This document shows, in pieces, positions 40,488-47,342 of a stretch of 64,000 bases of DNA. The notes beneath the pieces are model-generated. The model worked only from the letters and a program-made list of their open reading frames with translations, was not told where the DNA came from and made no database searches. The stretch is from CAXSBR01 sp964252015. Lineage in GTDB: Bacteria > Actinomycetota > Actinomycetes > Mycobacteriales > Jatrophihabitantaceae. The stretch is from contig CAXULW010000001.1 in assembly GCA_964252015.1 (NCBI GenBank), positions 194,127-258,126 of the forward strand. Reading direction: 5' to 3'. The translations under genes and the position numbers were made by a program. Position 1 is the stretch's first letter; each line of letters begins with the position of its first letter.

Positions 40488-40751
40488 ATGAAAACCTTTG
40501 ACGAGCTCTACGGCGAACTGCGCTCCCGCCAGCAGAACCGACCCGAAGGCTCCCGCACCGTGGCCGAACTGGACGCGGGCGTGCACGCCATCGGCAAGAA
40601 GATCGTCGAAGAGGCGGCCGAGGCGTGGATGGCGGCCGAGCACGAGAGCGCCGAGCGCACCGCCGAGGAGATCAGCCAGTTGCTCTACCACGTCCAGGTC
40701 ATGATGCTCGCGCGTGACCTCACGCCCGCCGACGTCTACCGCTACCTGTAG
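40488..40751 (+). CDS. hisE: Phosphoribosyl-ATP pyrophosphatase
   Basis: HisE hydrolyses PR-ATP to PR-AMP, the second step of histidine synthesis. The 87-aa all-helical protein carries KKIVEEAAEAWMAAEHE and EEISQLLYHVQVMM, the metal-binding Glu-rich helices of the MazG-like fold. TAAACT at 40472-40477 is a candidate -10 box. hisG follows after 6 bp. Confidence 0.96.
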   Translation: MKTFDELYGELRSRQQNRPEGSRTVAELDAGVHAIGKKIVEEAAEAWMAAEHESAERTAEEISQLLYHVQVMMLARDLTPADVYRYL

Positions 40752-40757
40752 CCGGCC

Positions 40758-41612
40758 GTGCTCCGCATCGCCGTGCCCAACAAGGGCACCCTGGCCGACC
40801 CGTCCGCGCACATGCTCATCGAGGCCGGTTACCGCCAGCGCGCGGATCACCGGGAACTCGTGCTGGCCGACCCGGACAACGACGTCGAATTCTTCTTCCT
40901 GCGCCCGCGTGACATCGCGCTCTACGTCGGCGCCGGACGGCTGCACCTCGGCATCACCGGCACCGACCTGATGCTCGACTCGGGCGCCTCGGCCGAGACC
41001 GTCCTCGAACTCGGCTTTGGCCAGTCCACGTTCCGCTTCGCCCGTTCCGTGTCCGCGCCGGACGCACCCCGGGACGTGGACGAGTTGCGCGGGCGCCGGA
41101 TCGCCTCGGCGTATCCCGGCCTGGTCCGGTCCTACCTGGCCGAGCGGGGCGTCGAGGCCGAGGTCATCCGTCTTGACGGCGCGGTCGAGACCGCGGTGGC
41201 GCTGGGGGTGGCCGACGTTATCGCCGACGTGGTCGAGACCGGCACCACCCTGCGCCACGCCGGCCTCGAGATATTCGGCGAGCCCCTGCTGCGCAGCGAG
41301 GCGGTGCTCATCCGCCCCCGCAACGGCGCGCTCGACCCGTCCATCGACCAACTCGTGCGGCGACTACAAGGCGTGATCATCGCCCGCCAGTACGTGCTCA
41401 TGGACTACGACGTCCGCGACGAACTGGTCGAGATCGCCGTGGGCATCACCCCGGGCGTGGAATCGCCGACGGTGTCGCCGCTGCACACCCCGGGCTGGTC
41501 GGCGGTGCGGGCCATGGTGCCGGCGACGCACACCAACCGGATCATGGACGAGCTGTGGAACCTGGGCGCGCGCGGCATCCTGGTAACCAGCATCCACGCC
41601 TGCCGGCTCTGA
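40758..41612 (+). CDS. hisG: ATP phosphoribosyltransferase, long form
   Basis: HisG catalyses the first and feedback-regulated step of histidine synthesis. The 284-aa protein starts LRIAVPNKGTLADP, and VADVIADVVETGTTLRHAGL is the PRPP-binding signature. A C-terminal ACT-like regulatory domain (about residues 210-284) is present, so no HisZ partner is needed. GTG is used as start. Confidence 0.97.
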   Translation: MLRIAVPNKGTLADPSAHMLIEAGYRQRADHRELVLADPDNDVEFFFLRPRDIALYVGAGRLHLGITGTDLMLDSGASAETVLELGFGQSTFRFARSVSAPDAPRDVDELRGRRIASAYPGLVRSYLAERGVEAEVIRLDGAVETAVALGVADVIADVVETGTTLRHAGLEIFGEPLLRSEAVLIRPRNGALDPSIDQLVRRLQGVIIARQYVLMDYDVRDELVEIAVGITPGVESPTVSPLHTPGWSAVRAMVPATHTNRIMDELWNLGARGILVTSIHACRL

Positions 41613-41660
41613 TCCCGTCGGCCCGCAACCGTTTCGTTCGCAGCACCTGAGGAGGTTGAC

Positions 41661-42137
41661 GTGTCGGACACCGCCGCATCCGCGCCCGGCGCGCGGACGC
41701 GCCCGGAACCCGACGTGACCGCCCGGCCCGAACGGCTGCGGCCGTGGTGTGCCGGCATCGGCCTGGTGATCGTGGTGGCCCTGGTCTTCGTCGCCATCCG
41801 GTTGCCGCATTCCGACGACGGCACCGCATTCCACCGCGGGGACCAGTACGCGATGGTCGGGGTGGGCCTGCTCCTGGCCGGCGCGTGCTGGCTGCCCACC
41901 CGGCCACGCCTGCGCGCCGACCGGACGGCGTTGCACGTGCGCGGCATCTTCGGGGCTTACAAGACGGTGCCGTGGTCGGTGGTCCGCTCGGTCGAGTTCC
42001 GCCCGCGGTGGCGATGGGCCCGGGTCGTGTTGCCCGCCGACGAAACGATCAGCCTCTACGCCGTCCAGCGCTGGGACGGAGCCCGCAGCGTCGCGGTCAT
42101 GCAGGCGCTGCGCGAACTGCATGCCGCCGCCCGGTGA
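41661..42137 (+). CDS. PH-domain membrane protein
   Basis: A 158-aa protein with two transmembrane helices (about residues 30-48 and 64-80) and a C-terminal bacterial PH-like domain (VRGIFGAYKTVPWSVVRSVEF). GAGGAGG 5 nt upstream is one of the strongest ribosome-binding sites in the window. This gene follows hisG in many actinobacteria. Its role is unknown. Confidence 0.85.
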   Translation: MSDTAASAPGARTRPEPDVTARPERLRPWCAGIGLVIVVALVFVAIRLPHSDDGTAFHRGDQYAMVGVGLLLAGACWLPTRPRLRADRTALHVRGIFGAYKTVPWSVVRSVEFRPRWRWARVVLPADETISLYAVQRWDGARSVAVMQALRELHAAAR

Positions 42138-42195
42138 GCCCGCGTTCGGCTTTCGGGCCGGCTGAGCCCACGGTGGCGGACGTCGCCGCCGGCGG

Positions 42196-42636
42196 TCACC
42201 GACCGGCTGGTCCCGGCAGGGGACGGCGGATCGACTCGCCCGGGCCCTGGCCGGGCGGGTCGGGGATGGGGGAGGCTTCGCGAAAGGCGGCCTGTAGCCC
42301 GCGCAGGGCGTCCGCGATCGGCCGGCGGTGCGCGCCCAGATCGTCGCTGACGGCGGCATACAGACCGGCCAGCGCGGTGATCAGCCGGCGCGCCTCGTCG
42401 CGGTCCAGGTACTTGTCGCCGTCCTCGGCCAGGCCCAGCTTCTCGGCCGCCGCGCTCATCAGCATCACCGCGGCCCGGGTGATCACCTCGACCGCCGGGA
42501 TCTCGGCCAGCTCCCGCACCGCCCCGTCCGGGCCCGCTCCTTCCGGCCCCGTTGCGTCCGCCCCCGTCCCGTCCGGACCGACCGGTTCGGTGGGAATGTC
42601 GAAGCTGTGCTCTGGCGTTGAGTTCGATGCGATCAC
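42196..42636 (-). CDS. DUF1844 protein
   Basis: A 146-aa protein with the DUF1844 core AVEVITRAAVMLMSAAAEKLGL and DEARRLITALAGLYA. A Gly/Pro/Asp-rich low-complexity N-terminus is made of imperfect short repeats. GTG at 42636 is the likely start. In actinobacteria this gene lies immediately upstream of, and divergent from, infC. Function unknown. Confidence 0.85.
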   Translation of the reverse strand: MIASNSTPEHSFDIPTEPVGPDGTGADATGPEGAGPDGAVRELAEIPAVEVITRAAVMLMSAAAEKLGLAEDGDKYLDRDEARRLITALAGLYAAVSDDLGAHRRPIADALRGLQAAFREASPIPDPPGQGPGESIRRPLPGPAGR

Positions 42637-42846
42637 GCTGCTACCCTGGCACCTGCGACCCGTTCGCCGGTAACCCACCTGTCGCCAGGTTCTCACCGTC
42701 GAATGTGCAAGCGGAAGCCGATCCATTGCCTCCCACCCATCTGCTCACGCGGCTGGGTTCGGTCCGACCAGAGCACCGTCACCGGTGCACGCTGGCAGCA
42801 CGGCCTCATCCGCCGTCGCCGTCAGTGACGGTCGAGGCAGTGTTAC

Positions 42847-42877
42847 CGGCCCCGTGCGCGTGATCGCGCCGGGGCCG
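42847..42877 (+). promoter_or_regulatory. Leader hairpin upstream of infC
   Basis: CGGCCCCGTGCGCG pairs with CGCGCCGGGGCCG around TGAT, with one bulged base. It ends 60 nt before the ATC start and could be an attenuator or a translational control element of the IF3-L35-L20 operon. No U-tract follows. Confidence 0.55.
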
Positions 42878-42936
42878 TCGTCATGTCGGCAACGGCTACG
42901 CAACCGGTATCGAACCGTTTCATCCTGGAGGTCTGC

Positions 42937-43503
42937 ATCAGCTCTGAACCCCGCATCAACGACCGGATCCGCGTGCCTGAGGTGCGGCTGGTCGGGCCCG
43001 AGGGCGAGCAGGTCGGCATCGTGCCGATCGGCAAGGCTCTCGATCTCGCCGCCGAAGCCGATCTCGACCTGGTCGAGGTCGCCCCGATGGCTCGTCCGCC
43101 CGTCTGCAAGCTCATGGACTACGGCAAGTTCAAGTACGAGAGCGCGCAGAAGGCCCGGGAGGCGCGTCGCAACCAGGCGCTCACCGTCATCAAGGAAATG
43201 AAGCTCCGCCCGAAGATCGACCCGCACGACTACGCCACCAAGAAGGGGCACGTCGAGCGGTTCCTGAAGCAGGGCGACAAGGTCAAGATCACGATCATGT
43301 TCCGCGGTCGTGAGCAGTCCCGACCCGAGCTGGGTTTCCGGCTTCTCCAGCGGTTGGCCGAAGACATCACGGCACTGGGTTTCGTGGAGTCCTCGCCGAA
43401 GCAGGACGGCCGCAACATGGTGATGGTGGTGGCCCCGCACCGTGCGGGCCGTCCCTCGCGGACCCGGGTCGAGCCCGAAGACGTACCCGCCCCGGTCGAG
43501 TAG
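42937..43503 (+). CDS. infC: Translation initiation factor IF-3, apparent ATC start codon
   Basis: IF-3 binds the 30S subunit and checks the initiator codon. Starting at ATC gives 188 aa beginning (M)SSEPRINDRIRVPEVRLVG, which aligns with the N-terminus of mycobacterial IF-3. GGAGG at 42927-42931 is 5 nt upstream of this ATC. The only upstream in-frame ATG (42883) would add 18 residues, has no ribosome-binding site and follows directly on a hairpin. Conserved landmarks are PPVCKLMDYGKFKYE, KLRPKIDPHDYATKKGHVER, TIMFRGREQSRPELG and KQDGRNMVMVVAP. A rare start on infC is known to allow IF-3 autoregulation. Confidence 0.92.
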   Translation: MSSEPRINDRIRVPEVRLVGPEGEQVGIVPIGKALDLAAEADLDLVEVAPMARPPVCKLMDYGKFKYESAQKAREARRNQALTVIKEMKLRPKIDPHDYATKKGHVERFLKQGDKVKITIMFRGREQSRPELGFRLLQRLAEDITALGFVESSPKQDGRNMVMVVAPHRAGRPSRTRVEPEDVPAPVE

Positions 43504-43520
43504 CACCAGCGCCGTTACCC

Positions 43521-43545
43521 GAGCGGGCCGTAGCCGGACCCGCTC
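43521..43545 (+). other. Short hairpin between infC and rpmI
   Basis: GAGCGGG and CCCGCTC form a perfect 7-bp stem with an 11-nt loop, 17 nt after the infC stop. It may tune the ratio of IF-3 to L35/L20. Confidence 0.5.
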
Positions 43546-43624
43546 CACCGCCGGACCCGCACGTCCCAAACCGCACGTCCCACAACCACTGGGCGCCGGC
43601 GGCCAGACCAACCGAAGGACAATC

Positions 43625-43819
43625 ATGCCCAAGAACAAGACCCACAGCGGAATGAAGAAGCGCGTCAAGATCACCGGCTCCGGCAAGCTGCTGATCCAGC
43701 GGGCCGGCAAGCGTCACCTGCTCGAGCACAAGCCCTCGCGCGTGACCCGTCGCCTCACCGGCACCCAGACGGTGGCTGCCGCCGACGCCCCGCGGGTCAA
43801 GCGCCTGCTCGGTCGCTGA
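43625..43819 (+). CDS. rpmI: 50S ribosomal protein L35
   Basis: The 64-aa basic protein reads MPKNKTHSGMKKRVKITGSG and continues with AGKRHLLEHKPSRVTRRLTG, the full L35 pattern. GAAGGAC lies upstream of the ATG. It lies between infC and rplT as in most bacteria. Confidence 0.97.
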   Translation: MPKNKTHSGMKKRVKITGSGKLLIQRAGKRHLLEHKPSRVTRRLTGTQTVAAADAPRVKRLLGR

Positions 43820-43898
43820 CTGCTCGACTTCTGATCACGTCACTGCAGTTCCCGGCGCGCAACGGCGTTCCGGGCCCCAGCACAGGTAAGGATTCACC

Positions 43899-44315
43899 GT
43901 GGCACGCGTTAAGCGGGCGGTAAACGCCCACAAGAAACGTCGGAGCACTCTCGAAGCAGCCAGCGGTTACCGCGGCCAGCGTTCGCGGCTCTACCGCAAG
44001 GCCAAGGAGCAGCTGCTCCACTCCGCGACCTACCAGTACCGCGACCGCAAAGCGCGCAAGGGCGACTTCCGTCAGCTCTGGATCCAGCGCATCAACGCCG
44101 CCGCTCGCCAGAACGGAATGACCTACAACCGGTTCATCCAGGGCCTGCGCCTGGCCGGCCTCGAGGTCGACCGCAAGATGCTGGCCGAGCTCGCCGTCTC
44201 CGACGAGGCCACCTTCACCGCCCTGGTCGCGGTGGCCAAGGAAGCCGTGGCCGCTGAGGGTATCGGCGGCCCGGTTGCGACTGACACCGCCTCGACCGAC
44301 ACGGCCGCCGCCTGA
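43899..44315 (+). CDS. rplT: 50S ribosomal protein L20
   Basis: The 138-aa protein contains MARVKRAVNAHKKRR, GYRGQRSRLYRKAKEQ and RDRKARKGDFRQLWIQRINA, conserved in L20. L20 initiates 23S rRNA assembly. The C-terminal ~20 residues are an Ala/Thr-rich extension beyond the usual length. GTG start. Confidence 0.97.
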   Translation: MARVKRAVNAHKKRRSTLEAASGYRGQRSRLYRKAKEQLLHSATYQYRDRKARKGDFRQLWIQRINAAARQNGMTYNRFIQGLRLAGLEVDRKMLAELAVSDEATFTALVAVAKEAVAAEGIGGPVATDTASTDTAAA

Positions 44316-44342
44316 CCGGTTTCCTTACCAGGACCACCGTCG

Positions 44343-45146
44343 GTGCTTTCCGACGACAACGCCCGGCTCGCTGCCGCCCGTCGACTCACCAGTCGCAAGG
44401 GCCGTCGCGAGGCCGGGCGATTCCTCGCTGAGGGCGTCCAGGCCGTCCGCGAGGCGCTGGCGGCCGGGGCCGTGGTCGAGCTGTTCGCCACCGCGCCGGC
44501 GATCGATCGACACCGGGAGCTGCTCGAACCGCCGCTCATCGCCGACGTGACGGTCTCCGAGATCAGCCCGCGCGCGGCCGCCGAGCTGAGCGAGACCGTC
44601 CACCCGCAGGGTCTGGTCGCCGTCTGCCGGACGGTCGACGTCACGCTGGACGATGTGTTCGCCCGCGGGCCGGGCCTTGTCGCCGGCCTGGTCGAGGCCA
44701 ACGACCCGGGCAACGCCGGCACCATCCTGCGCACCGCCGACGCGGCCGGGGCCGACGCCGTCGTGTTCACCGGTTCGGGGGTGGACGTCTACAACGGCAA
44801 GGCGGTGCGGGCCAGCGCCGGCAGCCTGTTCCATGTTGACGTGGTCACCGCGGTCGACCCGACCGCCCTGATGGACGCCGCCCGGACCGCCGGGTTGCAG
44901 GTGCTGGCCACCACCGGCGCCGCCGACGCCGACCTGGACCGGCTCGTCGACGAAGGAGCACTGGCCAGGCCCACGTTGTGGCTGTTCGGCAACGAGGCCC
45001 ACGGCCTGCCCGCGGACGTGCTGGCCGCGGCAGACCTCTGTGTGCGGGTGCCGATCCACGGCCGGGCCGAGAGCCTGAACCTGTCCGCGGCCGCCGCCGT
45101 CTGCCTCTACGCCAGCGCCCGGGCCCGGCGTCAGGGGCGGCTGTGA
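44343..45146 (+). CDS. SpoU/TrmH-family RNA 2'-O-methyltransferase
   Basis: A 267-aa SPOUT enzyme. The N-terminal RNA-binding segment (RRLTSRKGRREAGRFLAEG) precedes a knotted domain with EANDPGNAGTILRTADAAG, LWLFGNEAHGLP and VPIHGRAESLNLSAAAAVCLY, motifs 1-3 of the family. The gene lies 27 bp after rplT, its normal actinobacterial location. The target nucleotide is not determined. Confidence 0.92.
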   Translation: MLSDDNARLAAARRLTSRKGRREAGRFLAEGVQAVREALAAGAVVELFATAPAIDRHRELLEPPLIADVTVSEISPRAAAELSETVHPQGLVAVCRTVDVTLDDVFARGPGLVAGLVEANDPGNAGTILRTADAAGADAVVFTGSGVDVYNGKAVRASAGSLFHVDVVTAVDPTALMDAARTAGLQVLATTGAADADLDRLVDEGALARPTLWLFGNEAHGLPADVLAAADLCVRVPIHGRAESLNLSAAAAVCLYASARARRQGRL

Positions 45147-45285
45147 ACGTCCCGACCGGGGCGACCCGACACGCCACGGATGCGGGAGAGGCCCGTCCAC
45201 GGGGGATAGGGTCGCCTAAGTAGCGCGCTCGACGAGCGCCCGAAACAACACCGAAATTCTCGAATCCGAAAGGACCGCGTCACCC

Positions 45286-46089
45286 ATGACCGCCACGTTG
45301 ACTGATCCCACCGCCGACTACGTCAAGCTGCCCCAGTTCGAGAAGACGGGCTACGTCGTGCTCGACCGTTACGACCAGGCCGCGGATCCGCAGGAGTGGA
45401 AGGACATCGAGTACGTCGACTGGAAGTCCTCGGGGGAGACCCGGTTCGCGCCGCTGGCCAGCGCCTACGGCGACATGGAGTGCAACGGGTTCTGGAACCA
45501 CACCCCGCCCAAGACCGACAAGGACGGTGTCTGGGTGGCCAAGAACGTCGGCCTGGCCCCCAAGTTGGCCGAGCGGGCCCAGGAGCCGGGCGCGAACGTC
45601 GGCCGATGCCGCGTCATCGAACTCCAGCCGAACAAGTACAGCGACTGCATCTACAACCTGCACCGCGACGACAACAACCGGCTGAATCCCGAGGGCACCG
45701 GCTGGATCGTGCGCGGGTTCTTCAACCTCACCGACAACCCCAACTCGGTCATGATCCTGCGTGAAGACCGTGACGACCCCTCCACCGAGTCGCGGATCCC
45801 GCTGCCGGCCGGCGCTCAGCTCATCGTGGACACCCAGCGCCTGTGGCACGCCGTCTGGCACCCCGGCGACGAGCCGCGCTACTGCCTGATCACCTCGTGG
45901 GAGTCCGGCCCGGAACTGGACGCCTACATCGCCAAGCACCACGGCGTGGACGAGGTGCCCAGCCTGCCGCTGGACCAGGACACGATCGACGAGGCGACCA
46001 AGATCGTCGCCCAGCGCCGGGCCGACCGGCTCGCCGCGCTCGCCGCCCAGGGCAAATCCGAAGGCGCCGAGGTCAAGTCCGAAGCCTGA
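45286..46089 (+). CDS. Uncharacterised HxD...H oxygenase-like protein
   Basis: A 267-aa soluble protein with no signal peptide. YNLHRDDNNRLNPEGTGW gives an HxD pair, RLWHAVWHPGDEPRYCLITS a distal His and a following Arg, an order seen in Fe(II)/2-oxoglutarate oxygenases. Strands around GWIVRGFFNLTDNPNSVMI and PLPAGAQLIVDTQ fit a double-stranded beta helix. The C-terminal ~50 residues are a helical, charged tail. GAAAGGA lies upstream. It lies alone between the SpoU gene and pheS and ends in a strong hairpin. I do not recognise a characterised relative; oxygenase activity is inferred from the residue pattern. Confidence 0.75.
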   Translation: MTATLTDPTADYVKLPQFEKTGYVVLDRYDQAADPQEWKDIEYVDWKSSGETRFAPLASAYGDMECNGFWNHTPPKTDKDGVWVAKNVGLAPKLAERAQEPGANVGRCRVIELQPNKYSDCIYNLHRDDNNRLNPEGTGWIVRGFFNLTDNPNSVMILREDRDDPSTESRIPLPAGAQLIVDTQRLWHAVWHPGDEPRYCLITSWESGPELDAYIAKHHGVDEVPSLPLDQDTIDEATKIVAQRRADRLAALAAQGKSEGAEVKSEA

Positions 46090-46097
46090 ACGAGCCA

Positions 46098-46147
46098 GTT
46101 TGTGGTGGCTCCTGACCCATCCAGCTGGGTCAGTTGCCACCACAAAC
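46098..46147 (+). terminator. Two-tier stem-loop after the oxygenase-like gene
   Basis: A perfect 12-bp outer stem (GTTTGTGGTGGC with GCCACCACAAAC) encloses a perfect 7-bp inner stem (TGACCCA with TGGGTCA). It begins 9 bp after the stop codon and precedes the pheS promoter. It probably separates the two transcription units. Confidence 0.82.
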
Positions 46148-46164
46148 GGTGAGGGCGGCGTCGA

Positions 46165-46170
46165 TAGACT
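46165..46170 (+). promoter_or_regulatory. Candidate -10 box for pheST
   Basis: TAGACT lies 44 nt before the pheS ATG and just after the terminator hairpin. It is identical to the boxes seen at def and metK. Confidence 0.4.
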
Positions 46171-46214
46171 CGCCTCGACATCCACACCGAGCTGAGCTTG
46201 GAGCGACGCTGCCC

Positions 46215-47339
46215 ATGTCCGGGGCCAACGATCAGTACGACCCCAAACGGGTAGCGGTCCTGTCGCAGGAGAACGTCGACGCCGCGGTGGCGGCGGCGCT
46301 GGCCGCGATCGACGCCGCCACCGATCTGGACGCCCTGCACGCTGTGTTCGTCGCCCACGTCGGCGACCGCGGCCCGCTGGCCCTGGCCAACCGCGAGATC
46401 GCCGCGCTCCCGCCGGCGGCCCGGTCCGAGGCGGGCCAGCGGGTCAACCGGGCCCGCGGGCTGGTCCGCAGCGAGCACGAGAACCGCCGCGCGGAGCTCG
46501 AAGTGCAACGAGACCAGGCCGTTCTGGTCGAGGAGACCGTCGACGTCACCCTGCCCTATGACCGCCGCCCGACGGGCGCCCGGCACCCGCTGACCACCAT
46601 CCAGGAGCGCATCGAGGATCACTTCGTCGCCATGGGTTACGAGGTGGCCGAGGGCCCCGAGATCGAGACCGAGTGGTTCAACTTCGACGCGCTGAACATG
46701 GACGCCGACCATCCGGCCCGTTCGATGATGGACACCTTCTTCGTCCGGGGCAGTTATCAAGATGCCGAGGACGGCGGACTGGTGCTGCGCACGCACACCT
46801 CACCCGTCCAGGCCCGGACCATGTTGAGCCGCACCCCGCCCATCTACGTCATCTGCCCGGGCAAGGCCTTCCGCACCGACGAACTCGACGCCACCCACCT
46901 GCCGGTGTTCCACCAGGTCGAGGGCCTGGTCATCGACGAGGGCATCACCATGGCCGACCTCAAGGGCACGCTCGACCACCTGGCCACGGCCATGTTCGGC
47001 GAGGGCATCGTCACCCGGCTGCGGCCGTCCTATTTCCCGTTCACCGAGCCCAGCGCCGAGCCCGACCTGCTGTGTTTCGTGTGCCGCGGCCGGTCCGTCG
47101 GCAACCCGGACTGGGACTGCCGCACCTGCGGCAACGAAGGCTGGATCGAGTGGGGCGGCTGCGGCATCGTCAACCCCCGTGTGCTGCGCGCCTGCGGGAT
47201 CGACGCCGAGCGGTACTCCGGTTTCGCGTTCGGCATGGGGATCGAGCGCACGATGATGTTCCGCAACGACGCCGCCGACATGCGCGACATGGTCGAGGGC
47301 GACCAGCGGTTCACCCAGGCCTTCGGAACGGAGGGCTGA
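46215..47339 (+). CDS. pheS: Phenylalanyl-tRNA synthetase alpha subunit
   Basis: The catalytic class II subunit, 374 aa. The N-terminal coiled coil (about 15-95) binds tRNA; motif 2 lies at HTSPVQARTM...KAFRTDELDATH and motif 3 at GFAFGMGIERTMM. A CFVCRG...CRTCGNEGW insert, with two CxxC pairs, precedes WGGCGIVNPRVL and may bind zinc. The ATG at 46215 gives the expected N-terminus. It lies 3 bp from pheT. Confidence 0.97.
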   Translation: MSGANDQYDPKRVAVLSQENVDAAVAAALAAIDAATDLDALHAVFVAHVGDRGPLALANREIAALPPAARSEAGQRVNRARGLVRSEHENRRAELEVQRDQAVLVEETVDVTLPYDRRPTGARHPLTTIQERIEDHFVAMGYEVAEGPEIETEWFNFDALNMDADHPARSMMDTFFVRGSYQDAEDGGLVLRTHTSPVQARTMLSRTPPIYVICPGKAFRTDELDATHLPVFHQVEGLVIDEGITMADLKGTLDHLATAMFGEGIVTRLRPSYFPFTEPSAEPDLLCFVCRGRSVGNPDWDCRTCGNEGWIEWGGCGIVNPRVLRACGIDAERYSGFAFGMGIERTMMFRNDAADMRDMVEGDQRFTQAFGTEG

Positions 47340-47342
47340 GCC

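Noticed and set aside
42883..42936. ATG at 42883 as the infC start
   Set aside because: No ribosome-binding site, directly follows a hairpin, and adds 18 residues absent from the mycobacterial protein; GGAGG lies properly before the ATC at 42937.
46148..46214. Possible T-box leader upstream of pheS
   Set aside because: The gap between the terminator hairpin and the start is too short and has no T-box sequence.
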